From positions 60,576 to 124,575 of the forward strand of contig SADC01000880.1 in the NCBI GenBank assembly GCA_004194705.1: 64,000 nucleotides of DNA, given 5' to 3'. This stretch comes from Ditylenchus dipsaci (taxonomy: Eukaryota; Nematoda; Chromadorea; Rhabditida; Anguinidae). Below, piece after piece: positions 1 through 11,244 of this stretch (its first letter is position 1; each line of letters begins with the position of its first letter). The position numbers were made by a program, and so were the translations under genes. Under the pieces are notes generated by a model. It did no database searches and was not told the DNA's origin. It saw only the letters and a program-made list of their open reading frames with translations.

Positions 1-601
1 AGTTTTTTTTGCCAAAACTCCTTAACAAACTGAAGACTTGAAAACAAATTAGCGGAACAGTAGTGAATGCTAGTTCTAACAAAATTGTTACTTTGACCAC
101 CCGGTCTTTCTAAAAATATTTTTTGGCTGAACTGAACCTGAGCACACCGTCCTCCCTCGTCAAACCAGCTTGAGGGACTCTTGGGAAATTTTTTTTTACT
201 AAGAATTTCATTGTTTCAACGTGATTAAAAATAATTTTCTGAGACTTCTGAGAAGAAAAAACCGTTTAGTCAAAAAATTTCAAAAAAATTTGCCTTGGTC
301 CCCAAGATGATGGGGGCTCAGGTTCAATTGCTCCTATTTCTTCAGTGTTACAAAAAAATTAAAAAAAAACTTGCCAGTGAAAATTTTAATTGTCTTGATT
401 TGTATAAAAAAATGCAGTACACAAAAAATTCAAAAAAGTAAGAACCAGTCTTGCAAATCTCTGAGAACTTCCATGATACCTCATAAACAAGCATTGCGAA
501 TTCGAGCAGTTTGTAACTGAATTATATCATATTGTAGAATTGAAATTCTTTTTTTTGAGATAATGAAAAAAACTTTCAATAATGTGTCATATTTCTGGCT
601 A
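1..601. other. AT-rich intergenic sequence with a degenerate inverted repeat
   Basis: No gene is visible. A weak inverted repeat spans about 127-335: GAACCTGAGC near 130 is mirrored by GCTCAGGTTC near 315. The right arm carries the CCTTGGTCCCC motif that recurs in other MITEs here. Probably an old MITE. Confidence 0.4.
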
Positions 602-873
602 AATTTACCTATACCCCCACCACTCAATTAACCTTGACCCTCACCAGTGAATCAGCTTGGGGGATCAAGGCAAAAAAATTTTCGTTTGAAATTTTTCATC
701 TTAAAATCTCAAAAAAACAGGTCTCAAAAACAATATATTTGCATTTTTTGATTATTATAATGCAGAAATATTATTGCTATTAAAAATGGGAAAAATTCTG
801 CCTTGGTCCCCCAAAGCTGATTTTCTGGTGGGGGTCAAGGTTAATTGAGTGGTGAGGATAAAGGTAAAGTGCT
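602..873. repeat. Palindromic MITE, about 270 bp
   Basis: The left arm (606-680) contains CACTCAATTAACCTTGACCC and the right arm (795-872) contains its reverse complement. Both arms also share the CCAAGGCA-type motif towards the centre. It is non-coding and its target duplication is not clear. Confidence 0.65.
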
Positions 874-988
874 CCCATATTTCTTATAACAAGGAAATAT
901 CATCAGTGGGTATCGCTGATATGGATATGAGCATTGATGTATAATTTTCGGTCTCTGGCTCTTGCTCTGTCTTTGAGAAGAGCCACAT

Positions 989-1668
989 TAACTGGTGTAC
1001 CAAAAGTTCGGAACCGACTTTAGAGCTCGTTATTGAAAGTGAAAAAAATATTATAAGAAAATTAAAGAAGCAGGTTTTGTAGCTCTGTCGATCCTCTTTC
1101 GAATACTGTATGAAGTTTAAATGTAATATTTTCGAAAAGTGATAATTTGGCTCCAAACCCACGTGAGGTCATTTTAAGAAGTTGACAAGCGCTTTCATTT
1201 TTTAAATAAAATAAAATCATTTTAAAAATAATCGATTTCTTGAAAAAATGACCAAAATCCACAAAGATTCGAAAAAGTTGGTTTTTGGTCATTTTTTTCA
1301 AGAAATCGATTATTTCTAAAAGGTCATATCTCAACAATCAATTTTTCTAAAAAAATTCTCTAACATGATTTTTGTAGCTCTTGAGCTGCGCTACAACATG
1401 AAGTTAAGATTTTGCCGTAACGTTTGAAATTCAATAAAAAATTTGATCACTTGAAATGATGAAAACGCTTGTAAACTTCTTAAAATGACCTCACGTGTGT
1501 TTGGAGCCAAATTATCACTTTTCGAAAATATTACATTTAAACTTCATACAGTATTCGAAAGAGGATGGACAGAGCTACAAAACCTGCTTCTTCAATTTTT
1601 CTTATAATATTTTTTCACTTTCAATAACGAGCTCTAAAGTCGGTTCCGAACTTTTGGTACACCAGTTA
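989..1668. mobile_element. Tc1/mariner-type MITE, 676 bp, arms of about 200 bp
   Basis: The element begins ACTGGTGTACCAAAAGTTCG at 991 and ends with the reverse complement at 1666. A TA dinucleotide flanks each end, as expected for Tc1/mariner insertion. The arms (991-1190 and 1470-1666) differ at only a few positions. Open frames in both arms encode the same peptide in opposite directions, which is a by-product of the palindrome. No transposase is present. Confidence 0.75.
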
Positions 1669-1949
1669 GAGCCAAATTGTAAAAAGAGATCACTGGATAT
1701 AAGTCATATTCCATTCGAGAAAAGTCATATTATTTCATCAAACATTTTATATTTGCTTGGTTGTGCTTGAGGTACGACCAAGAAAAAAATTCGAAATCTC
1801 AATGACATTTTTTCTGCGTAGCCGACCACGTGCAGCATAATCTGACCTCAGAATTGTAATGTATCAACTGAAAAATGCACTTTTCTTAGAATTTGGCTTC
1901 ATTCCCGTATAATAGTCGAAATTTTCAATTTTTAATTTTCGTACTGAGA

Positions 1950-2640
1950 CAACTTTTTCAAGAGCTCGGCCGAAACTGCGGCTAAAGTACAGTATATTTA
2001 GTCCTCGAAAAAAAAGGCTTTCGACCACTTTTTCGAGTGTTTTAACACCTGAAACGTGTAGAAAAAAGGTTTTTACGTGGCGGAAGATAACTTTCGAAAA
2101 AAAATTTTGACAAAAATTTGACTTTTTGCCTTGGAGGACTAAGGCATGGTACCTTAAGGTACCTGGATATCCTGAAAAGATGGAATTTGAACATAGTTTT
2201 GCTGACTGAGGCCTACCGTTTGAAGAAACTCTGGTATGCATACATTTATATCCATCCAGAGTCACTTTCGAGTGATTTCTGTCTAAGGTATGTGGGTGTG
2301 AGCATCTCAACTCCGTGCGGCAAAGCCCGTTCGGTGCCGCGGGGGCTTGGGGGCTCGGAGTTGAGATGCGCGCACTCGCTTACCTTAGACATGATTCTGA
2401 GCAAGACTCTTGATCATAATATGCATATAAAGGCTCTTTTTGCCCAGCTCCAGTGACCAAAACAGGGTAGAATACCCTCAAGGCAAAAGTCAAATTTTGG
2501 TCAAAAAAGTTTTTTTTAAAAGTCATCTTCCGCCACCTAAAAACATGTTTTCTACACGTTAAATGTGTTGAAACACTCGAAAAAGTGGTCGAATGCCCTT
2601 TTTCGAGAACTACATATACTGTACTCCTGAAATATTTGTT
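1950..2640. mobile_element. CM foldback element with central hairpin module
   Basis: The outer arms (about 1960-2150 and 2455-2640) mirror each other and contain GGCGGAAGAT and ATCTTCCGCC. The centre (about 2200-2440) is the CM core module: a 5' AACTCTGGTATGCAT segment, then a hairpin at 2284-2394 whose arms read TCTAAGGTATGTGG and ACCTTAGACATG. The same core recurs at 11.8, 36.0, 40.0, 59.8 and 61.5 kb. No protein is encoded. Ends and target duplication were not resolved for this copy. Confidence 0.6.
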
Positions 2641-2815
2641 TGTGTCAAAAATAAGCGCAATTTCGACTTATTGATTTGAAAACAATAGGTGGTGCGAGAT
2701 GAGTTTGTCCAGAAAATTCAATTGCATTTTGCCTTTTTTCTAATTTTTAACAATTCTGTTAACACAGTTTGTAACCCTTGATTTGCTCTTACAAATGACA
2801 TATAAATAATTTATT

Positions 2816-3010
2816 TCAGTCAACAAAAAGACCGCCATTTGCATTAATACATTTTCTAAGTCTTTTTGGGAAATTGTCAATAACTTTTTTAATCATTTCT
2901 TGCGGAATTGCATCCTATTCTCTTAGCATGGAATCCTTTAAGTCAGCAATTGTTTTGTGCGGCTTGGCGCAAGCTTTTGACTCCAGGTACAGCCACACAA
3001 AGTAGTCCAT
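2816..3010 (-). pseudogene. Tc1/mariner transposase C-terminal fragment
   Basis: The minus strand encodes about 64 residues typical of the end of an IS630/Tc1/mariner DDE transposase: MDYFVW, then LESKACAKPHKTIADLK, then DAIPQEMIKKVIDNFPKRL, ending before a TGA at 2816-2818. The NP-(L/M)-DY region normally follows the third catalytic residue, so the catalytic core lies upstream and is absent. A TAG at 2915-2917 replaces the Trp expected before DAIPQ. This is a remnant, and the recognition rests on family knowledge of the tail motif. Confidence 0.7.
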
Positions 3011-3043
3011 CACTGTCACACTGTCAAAGTTTTACGCGTCAAA

Positions 3044-3147
3044 CAATGGGATGCAATTACACAAAAAATTATTCAGAAAGCCATTGACAATTTCTCAAAA
3101 AAACTAAAGAATGTATTGATGCAAATAGTGACCATTTTATTGAGTGA
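3044..3147 (+). pseudogene. Second transposase C-terminal fragment, opposite orientation
   Basis: The plus strand reads QWDAITQKIIQKAIDNFSKK and then, after a one-base frame change, KECIDANSDHFIE and a TGA at 3145-3147. It is a diverged copy of the minus-strand tail ending at 2816 and retains the Trp lost there. The two copies are head to head with about 30 bp between them. Confidence 0.6.
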
Positions 3148-3282
3148 GATAAATGTTTGATATACCATTTGAAAGAGGAGCTTCAGGGCTACGATATGAT
3201 ATTAAAATCTTATCTATGTATTAAGATAATAAAAAGATATGATAGTCTGAAGTTTCCCGACGAACTTACCTCGCACTAGTTA

Positions 3283-4216
3283 CAATTTAGAGTGGAGATG
3301 ACCGCGGGACTGAGGGTTTTTTTACACAACCGAATATGAAGTTGGCGTTTTGTGAACATAAAACTTACTCAGAATTGTTTCCTCTTTTGAATAAGACCAA
3401 AAATGAAAATATAAAAAGAATTTAGTCAATAAAAGCTGATATCAAGGAGGAGCAGAGTGACTAGGAATGAAGTGACTAGGACGAGCAGCATTTCTGAGAT
3501 TCCTTTTTCACCACCGCAGCAGAAGATGCGACTAAAGAGATTCTGGCCGTAGGGACTGGAACATCGGCTGCCTCCTCATAATCAGAGTCGGAGCAGGCCT
3601 TCTGGTTATATTCCCATGCATTCAAGAAATTTATAAATAGTTAATAAATAAATATTCTAATGCACAAATTGACCAGCTGGAGAGTTGCTTTTTTCACCGC
3701 AGACTAAAGGCCTTAATCAAAAGCATGCAGAAGTAGCTCTGGCATGCAGGCACTTCGGAAGATTATTCCACGATTGATCTATCGGCAATATTTACTACTG
3801 AAGGAAGCACCTCAACTGAAGATACCTTCGGAATGGAAGATTAAATCATGTAAGTTTGGACTCTTGGCTCAGATAATTTGACTGGCGCACAAACAGTATT
3901 AATTATTTTGAATACATAGTCAAACAAGGTACTGAAGAAAGGCGTCTTATTGTCAAAAGAAACGACAATTAAGAGCACATTGAAGTTGATAACTTCAGTT
4001 TCACTATTCTCAGACATCAGATAAAAGCAAGCATCAACAACTCGGAATAATGAATTTCAAACTGGTCTCGCGTTGTTAATACACTCTGTTCGAGACAAAT
4101 TTGAACTCGATTTTTTTTTAAATCTGGATTCGTTTGAGGGTTCCGTTCGGAAACTGAGTTTTCAATCGGGAGTTTTCGATTTGATCCATTTCAAGATTGA
4201 AAAAATATTTCTCTTC
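3283..4216. other. Intergenic, one weak coding-like stretch on the minus strand
   Basis: The minus-strand frame at about 3457-3632 stays open for about 50 codons and reads AWEYNQKACSDSDYEEAADV, followed by an S/A/V-rich tail and a TAG. The composition is protein-like, but I recognise no family. It could be a 3' exon or chance. The rest of the stretch shows nothing. Confidence 0.25.
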
Positions 4217-4479
4217 TACTGTATTTACTCTAATTTAAGCCAACCCAACTCCTCCCCCCCCCCCCCCTAATTCAAAATCGTGTATTTGGCATTGTGTTTT
4301 TACCCACTTTTCAAAAACTTTTCTCAGGCAAGTTATACTTCTTTTTGTAGCCCATCTTACTGGCTACAAAATAAGTGGTAACTTGCATGGAAGCAGTCCT
4401 CAAAAGTGGGTCAAAAACGCAATGCCACAAACATGATTTTGAACGAGGGAGGGGGGCTTAAATTAGAGTAAGTACGGTA
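4217..4479. mobile_element. TAC-family MITE, about 263 bp
   Basis: Left end TACTGTATTTACTCTAATTT at 4217 and the right-end reverse complement TACCGTACTTACTCTAATTT form the inverted repeat. The terminal TA pair suggests a TA target duplication. A poly-C run lies inside the left end. It is non-coding. It belongs with the TACCGTATT elements at 11.2 and 19.3 kb. Confidence 0.7.
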
Positions 4480-5380
4480 TTCCTAAGTGCATTGTGTATC
4501 TTGAGTATAAATTATTGTTCCTGGACAAACAAAAGAAATCTAAACCAGGATCACTGTATGTGCTTTACACTAGACAATTTTCCTGTTGATTGTTCGAAAA
4601 TGAAAATTTTCTTCATTGTGTTTATTTTGTTTCTCTGTGTTTTCATTTATACGTGTTCAAAAACTAACACAAGCTTTGCTTCCAAGCCATGTAAACATTA
4701 TGTGGCATAACAGCACTTGAACAAACTGCTTGTGTTATTACAAAAACAAGCACAGCACATGAGATTTTTTTTATCTCATAAAACTTATTAGTAAAATATT
4801 TGCAATAAATTATATGGGCCATAAGCGCTATTGAGCTGATTTGAATAAGTAGATTGAAAATATATATGAACAAATCAAAAATAACAGACATAAAAGTAAG
4901 TCAACAATATTAATCAAATAATATATGTTTGTTGAAGAGTGGAATGAGCATTAAAAGAAATTTGTCATGTATTGAACAACTTCTCGTACAAAATTTTATA
5001 AAAAATAATCGAAATACAAAAGAACAATTGACTATAAAAAGTGATAATGAGAAGTGTAAAGTCATATAACTATTTTCTAATTATCGATTTGAGTCACACA
5101 TCTAGCTTGTATTTCAAAATTCATTAACAAGAAAGTGATTAGTAACAAAAAAATTCGTGACCCCCCTAGTACTGGTAAGCTCAGCATTTCATGGTTTGTC
5201 TTACCCGTCGGCAGTGAAGTAGATGAGAATACAATGTAAATGTTTTGCTTGTTCATAGACAACAAGTTAAGTATTCCTTAGCGTTTCGAGCCTTTATAAA
5301 TAAAACCATCAACTATAAATTACAAGGATACCTCGCAAACTGTGAAATTGAATAATCAAAATTTTTAATTTTTTCTTGAC
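4480..5380. other. Intergenic, nothing recognised
   Basis: AT-rich sequence. Short open frames on both strands have no recognisable motif or consistent coding character. Confidence 0.4.
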
Positions 5381-5384
5381 AAAC

Positions 5385-5752
5385 ACACAGTCTGTGGGAC
5401 CCGCAAAAAGTTCGTTCCCACCTAGGGTCTGACACTTGTTAGCCTGATTTTTTTTGAACTTTCCGAAATTTTGTTACGACAGTTTAGTCCCAAATATCAC
5501 AAGGATGTCGATTTTGCCATTCATTTTTTTGGCAGAATATTTCCATGCCCGAGATACAGACCATCAAAGTTAACGGGTGGGTTTATTAGAAGGGGTGGGA
5601 AAAATCAAAAAATCATAAATCAAAAAAATCAAAAATCAAAAAATCAAAAATAAAAAAATCCAAAAATCTTGAGATTGACTCCAAAATTTTCAGATTTTCG
5701 GGAGTTTGAAAAATAAGCGCCCATGGGCTCTCATTAAAGGAAATACGGTATG
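5385..5752. repeat. CAG3 fragment joined to a TAC fragment
   Basis: 5395-5450 carries AAAGTTCGTTCCCACCTAGG, the subterminal motif of the CAG3 MITEs at 37.3, 44.2 and 44.9 kb. From about 5570 the sequence changes to a TAC-type interior (GGGTTTATTAGAAG) and ends at GGAAATACGGTA near 5750. Both are truncated. A run of short AAATCAAAA repeats lies between them. Confidence 0.5.
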
Positions 5753-5769
5753 TGCGCTTGTCACGTACT

Positions 5770-5935
5770 CATTCTAATAGAAGATCAGACTCTATTAGAA
5801 GAGCGGTCTCTTATGGAAGAGCACACACGCCCCCCCCCCTCGAGGGGGATTCAAAAATAGAAGATCAGTCTCTATTATTCTCTATTAGTAAGAGCAGTCT
5901 CTATTATTAAGAGCAGTCTCCATCACTGTCTCTAT
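5770..5935. repeat. Degenerate short repeat, unit about 20-25 bp
   Basis: Variants of AGAAGATCAGTCTCTATT and AAGAGCAGTCTCTATTATT recur about six times, interrupted by a poly-C run near 5831. Confidence 0.5.
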
Positions 5936-6079
5936 TTGCTTGTAAAATTGCTGTGAAAATAAAAACTCAATGTCATATTTCAAACTCCTCTCAAGACAAA
6001 ATGATGCTTTTTCACTAAATTAAATTTTTTGTCTTGATTAGTCATTAATTAGTCATTGAGTTGAAAAACCAAGGCACTG

Positions 6080-7030
6080 AAAACAAAAGATCTTTAGTGA
6101 TCTTTGTGAACGTTAGACGAAAAATCTGAAATTGTAGTAAAAACCATTTTTCGATTGTTTTTAGCATATGGAATTGCGAAAAACTACTATATGCATATAT
6201 TATGAAGAGTTCCTGGTCTCAATGCAGAACCTAAATTTTAGTCAATTTCAGAACTACTAAAGTATAGTTTAGCCATTGGTGGATAGAGAAGATGAAAGCC
6301 AACCGAAAAATAAAAACAATACAGAAAGAATGTGGATGAGCAAACAAAGGCTTTGGCTATGGTTAACCTGAAGGCTTTGTCCATTTTATCGGCAATACAC
6401 AAAATCTATGAAAGAAACAAGCAAAAGTCTCATGATATGGAAAGGGTCTTGCAAAAATACAAAGTGGATTATGATAATAGTAACCGCTAGGTTGGCATTT
6501 AAGCCAAAATTGACGCTTACTGCCTATATCAAGGCTTAGACTCAATTGAAGCGGCTGAGTACATTATTTGGCGAAAAGGCGAGATGTTCATGTAATTAAA
6601 GGCTGTGGACATGATTTTAACATTATTCCGTAAAACTTGAAGTTTTGAAACCCATTCACCCCATTCTGAAACCCATTCAAAATTCAAGTCTATTTTTTCT
6701 AGAATAGTTGAGATTACTGCAGGTGCTGTGGTCAGAACCGTTTCCCATTTATTATATTTGTAAGAGTCCTTTTTTTGAAAATAAAGAGTGCACCAAGATG
6801 TTGTATCGTGGGTTCTAACTGAGTATTAGTTCCAACTTTAAGCTTCGGTCGCTAATGTTGTTTTTTCTTTAAAAATTTTTTGACCATCCTGCTGTCCTGG
6901 AAGTGATTGTGTTAATTATAGGGTGAACATTCTTATGAAGTCTTAATTTATCTTTAAATATTAGAGTATTTCACATACTATTTGAATTAAGTTCACATTT
7001 TTTCATTCATTTACTAAATACCAGTGTTTG
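6080..7030. repeat. LR1 segment (copy A)
   Basis: This matches 8520-9690 in direct orientation, for example CAAAGGCTTTGGCTATGGTT in copy A against a near-identical string at about 8727, and GGAAGTGATTGTGTTAA near the end. Its right part (6960-7030) matches the LR1 segments at 17.05, 19.15 and 63.3 kb. No coding frame is preserved. Copy A has the unfilled site for the insertion seen in copy B. Confidence 0.6.
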
Positions 7031-7215
7031 CGTGAGCTCACTCAAAGTGAGAATCTCAGTGAGTGAGAGTGAGAATGAGCTCATTTGCTCACTCACTCTC
7101 CCTCTCACACTTAATTTTCGATTTTTATTCTCACTTTTTCTCACTCACACTAATATTTTCACTCTCACTACCATTCTTACTTAATTATTTTTTCATTCTT
7201 AGTGAGAATAGAGTG
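7030..7215. repeat. Simple repeat, CTCACT-rich
   Basis: Imperfect runs of CTCACT/AGTGAG with an internal inverted symmetry (AGTGAGAATCTCAGTGAG). A second copy of the same tract lies at 7940-8085. Confidence 0.7.
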
Positions 7216-7939
7216 AGAATTGCGCCTCTCTGCCTAAGGCCAATAACAACACAGTTTTATTTAGATAAAAGCAATATACCTAAATGAAATATAAAAAAGA
7301 GAATAATAACACTTTACCTTGACTTTTTGAAGCAATACAACCTTATGAGTCGCCATCCTCGCAACTACTATTAAAGAGGCATACCCGTGCGTTTCAAAAG
7401 GTTGAGGTGGGGACCAGCAAATTTTTTTGGATCGTTCCATTTCTCACTCGTTTCGCGTCAAAGCTAATATTGATGAGCTTATACTACTTTTAAAAACTAA
7501 GCAGAAAACTTGAAAAATCTTAACGAGAATGAATATGAAACTTTGTCGAGAAAAAAAAAAGAAATGATGTTTCCGCCTTTTCTTCGTTTTGGGCTGGGCA
7601 TGCCTTTTTAAGAATAAAATTTCGAGTTTAGAATTAAAATTCAGACCAATCGGAGTTAGACTAGGGTTACTATTAAATCATAGGTTATCTATCAGAGAAA
7701 ATACGGTAATTCTGTTGTAACAAGAAAATGCGCTGTTGGAAAGTAGGCAGAAGGATGATCACCCGACCCAAAAGCTCTTTTCTTTCAAAAAATGCTATGA
7801 AAAAAGTTCATTTAGAGAAAATTCACCTTTTTAGTGAAATACATGCCGCCTTTTAGCAGCATTATGGCATCCTTGTGTCTACTTTTCATCAACAAAAATG
7901 CTAATATCTTTATTAAATACAATATTGAAATTTTTTTTG
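7216..7939. other. Intergenic between two CTCACT tracts
   Basis: AT-rich. A TAC-type right end (GAGAAAATACGGTAATT) is visible near 7695. No coding sequence recognised. Confidence 0.35.
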
Positions 7940-8085
7940 AATTTTGTTCATTCTCACTCACAGTGAGAATCTCAGTGAGCTTACTAACTCTCACTCTCAT
8001 TCTCACTGCCTCGAAATTTTCACCCTCACTCTCACTCTTATTCTCACTGCCTAAAATATTTTCATTCTCACTCTCACTCACTGCC
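7940..8085. repeat. Simple repeat, CTCACT-rich (second tract)
   Basis: Same motif and the same AGTGAGAATCTCAGTGAG core as the tract at 7030-7215. The two tracts may be the edges of one older insertion. Confidence 0.65.
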
Positions 8086-8339
8086 CGAAAAAACAAAGAA
8101 CAAAGAAGGAATAAGAAGTTTAAGAGGGTCTTAGGCCTGGGACTGGAGCCTGGAGAGAGCCGCTCCAGCTGGTATCTGTCACCCTTTTATATTTACCCGT
8201 GGATCCCACCAGTAAGGTATATGACCTTGGGTGGGTTGGTCGACCGACCACTCGGTCGGCCAATCGACCCGTTCTAAACCTGCATAATCACCTTGGGCTA
8301 GGTAGTAGGCTTGTATAAATGAAATAGTTGCGCTGTTAT

Positions 8340-9690
8340 AACATCTAAGAACTTCGTATCGCAAATAAGCAAATACAAACCTCTTTGAAAAAGCACAAAT
8401 TTTCAGTATAAAAGTTCAAAAACTTTTTTTTTCTATTTTTCGCTAGCAGAATACTGAAGCCTATCATTGTTGTTTGCTATACAAAATTATTTTTCATCTA
8501 TTTAGAAAAACAAAGATTTATCCTATCAGAATGAATGATGAATTTGAAATGCGCTGTCGCCAAAACAATTTTTTATAGTTTTCGGCATATAGGATTGCAA
8601 AAAACTCTTATATGCATGTATTATCAGGCATTCCTGGTCTCCTAATGCGGAGCCCAAAATTTTGGTCAAAAATTTTCGACCAACCGAAAGATGAAAACCA
8701 ATATCAGAAAAATCTGGATGAACGAACAAAGGCTTTGGCTATGGTTGACCTGATGTCTTTTTTCCATTTTATGGGCAATCCACAAAATCTGTGAAAAAAA
8801 CCACACAAAGTTATCCTGATCATAGTGACCGCGCCGTCCGGCTGGGCCCGTTCCGTCACCGTCCCGTTCGGACGGTCTAGCAATTGGCAGAACAAATCTG
8901 GACGGTCTAATTCTCAAAACATGAACTACCATGCTTTAGTGCCGAAAACACAGCGGCCGTCAATGCCCGTCCACATTTTTTAATTTACCAGCCGCCACCG
9001 TCTTAAAAAATCGTCACTTTTTTAAAATCGTTTTTTTTTTGGCGATGGCGTCAGTTTGATTGGAAAAGGTGGACGTGTATGGACGGTCGCTGTGTTTTCG
9101 GCACTAGAGCATGGTAGTTTATATTTTGAAAAGTAGACCGTCGAGCTTTGTTCGGCCAATCACTAGACCGTCGGACAAGACGGTGGTGAGACGGGCCCGG
9201 CCGGACGACGCGGTCTCTATGCTCATGATGTGGAGAGTGTCCTGCCCAATACAGAGTGGATTATGTAAATGTTAGCTGTGTGGTTGGCATTTTAGCCCAT
9301 CAATGCTCAGACTTGAGTGTATCTGCTCATTACATTATTTGGCCAATAAGCGTGAGGTCCATGTAATTGAAGGCCCTAGACACGATTTCAACATTATCTC
9401 GTTGAATTTCAAGGTGTCACATATCTGTAGCCCATTAAATAATTTTAGACTATTTTTTTCGAGATAGTTGAAATTACTGTAGGTGCCATGATGAAAACAA
9501 TTCCGATTCATTTATTTGTCAGAGTCTATTTTTGTAAAAAATTCACAAAGATTTTGTATAAAGGGTTCTAATGGAGTGTCAGTTCTAATTTAAAGCCTCG
9601 ACCGAAAATGTTTTTTTTTTGGTTTCAAAAAATTTTAGTCACCCTGTTGTCTTGGAAGCGATTGTGTTAACCACATACTGGTCTGAGAAA
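8340..9690. repeat. LR1 segment (copy B), interrupted
   Basis: Direct-repeat partner of 6080-6930, with an upstream part (8340-8560) that matches 17.36 kb and 20.35-20.46 kb. It contains an extra block at 8821-9221 that copy A lacks. It is non-coding. Confidence 0.6.
8821..9221. mobile_element. GC-rich palindromic insertion, about 401 bp
   Basis: The ends CATAGTGACCGCGCCGTCCG and, on the minus strand, CATAGAGACCGCGTCGTCCG form the inverted repeat. The interior is rich in GACGGTC and has mirrored GTGCCGAAAACACAGCG blocks at about 8940 and 9095. The flanks ATCCTGAT and CTCATGAT agree at 6 of 8 positions, so an 8-bp target duplication is likely. Copy A shows the empty site CTCATGATATGG. It resembles a hAT-type or other 8-bp-duplicating MITE. 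Confidence 0.65.
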
Positions 9691-11244
9691 TTCCCTGGCT
9701 TTGAAACAGCCCGCTATCTTAAGGTGGGCAATTCACACCTTTTTTCAACTATATTGAAAACTGTACCACGGCTATAGACTATAACTTATAGTGATACAGA
9801 AAAAGAGGGCTGTCAACTAGCAAAATTGGACTTTATTGTTGTTTTTATTGCTTTTAAAGGTGTTATTTAACCAGGCATAGAATCTGGAATTTGTCAACAA
9901 AACGAAAAGTCAACGAATCGAATCGGAAATTTAAAAACTCTACCATGAAAAAACAGTCCAAATTGCTGCAAACTGGCTGGTTCGTGGATATCGTTTCGTC
10001 AAACACACACGTATATATTCCCACAGTTGCATTTGAATGTTATTATCTCAGGGATTAAAATATTTCATTAAAAAATTTTGCCTTTTTAGCCTGAACATCA
10101 CTACTTCGGTTATTTAGAATCATTTTTCACCTGATCAACTGTCACTTTTAATGGCACTGGCTTTGAAATTACATATGATCTATGTAAGCAGAATTGTAGG
10201 GCTACCGATGGTATTAAAATCTTGAAAAAATTATAATTTTTCCTAGTGCGATTTTTATCATTTTGTTTCCGCTCATCGACTTTTCTCGCCGATAATATTT
10301 TTTTTGGTGTATATTGTCATGAACACTTTTTTCCTTTGGTGGTCCTGGTAGTTTGAGACTGGCCTATCTACAGGCCATCTGCTGACCAGAGTTTAGAGAA
10401 CTTCCACCATGGATACTTATTTTATTACATTTGTACTGGTTGCGTGCTGCATATTGTTAACAAAATAAAAATGATTGAAAATTTTGCTTTCTTGATAAGT
10501 ATGATGAAAATGATGAAGTGCGACACCAGCACCGGTGCGCAAAATTTTAAAGGTAGGTGCCGGTGCAGGTGCCGGTGCGTATGTTCTGAGATTTTGAATG
10601 ACTCTTCTGAGCTAGCCTGAAAATAACTCTGAACTAGCCTGAACATCACTACTTTAGTTATTTAGAATCGTTTTTCACCTGATTAACTGTCACTTTTACT
10701 GACACTGGCTTTGAAATATAGAAATCAATTGTTAACAAAATTGTCGTTTTTTGTAGTTTTTTTTTTCTTCATATAATTTACCAATTTCTCATGAGTTTAA
10801 GCAATATGTTAATCAATTATGTCATCTTCATTATTATTCATGGCCTGCTTTCACCTTAAGATCAGCCGGTCTCTTCGCCAAAAGTATGCTTGGCAATATG
10901 TTCAGGCAGAGCGTGGTGAAACATCTAATCAAACAAATGGGCAAAAAACTTATTACTCAACCCAATAGTTACCTTATAAGCAAGGTTTCTACACATTCTT
11001 TTTTATAAATTTGTACTCATTTCGAGAACCCTAATTGTATTTTTGTGGGATTCCAATTTTTAATATCTCGTTATTTTATAAAAAGATTTAAGAGCCCTAC
11101 CAAAATATCATGTAATAATTTTTTTCAAAGTTCCCAAGTTGAAGCTTGAAGATCCAAATACCAGTATTTTTTCGGTTTTTCAGCTTCTGGAAAAATTCTT
11201 CAATAACAAGATTAGCTACTTTAGCTGATGTGAACAAATCATTG
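9691..11244. other. Intergenic with a short direct repeat and CACCGGTGC motifs
   Basis: About 85 bp at 10095-10180 (GCCTGAACATCACTACTT) recurs at 10618-10705. Between them, 10520-10600 holds CACCGGTGC-like dyads (GGTGCCGGTGC). A related CACCGGTGC segment ending in TGTTCTGAGATT is at 22745-22805. No gene recognised. Confidence 0.4.

Larger units (their letters stand above)
2688..3280. mobile_element. Palindromic element made of two Tc1/mariner 3' ends
   Basis: The termini match as inverted repeats (GGTGGTGCGAGATGAGTTTG at 2688; the right end reads CTAGTGCGAGGTAAGTTCG on the minus strand). Each is next to TA, at 2686-2687 and 3281-3282. Between them lie two copies of the transposase C-terminus, transcribed outwards from the centre and each followed by a terminal repeat. 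The 5' half of the gene is missing from both copies. It probably arose by abortive repair or a head-to-head internal deletion during transposition. Confidence 0.65.

Noticed and set aside
884..1770. Two open frames giving the same peptide (GLEPNYHFSKILHLNFIQYS) on opposite strands
   Set aside because: They lie in the two inverted arms of a MITE, so the duplicated peptide is explained by the palindrome rather than by coding.
7063..8277. Leu/Ser-rich frames resembling a signal peptide or membrane protein
   Set aside because: They come from CTCACT simple repeats.
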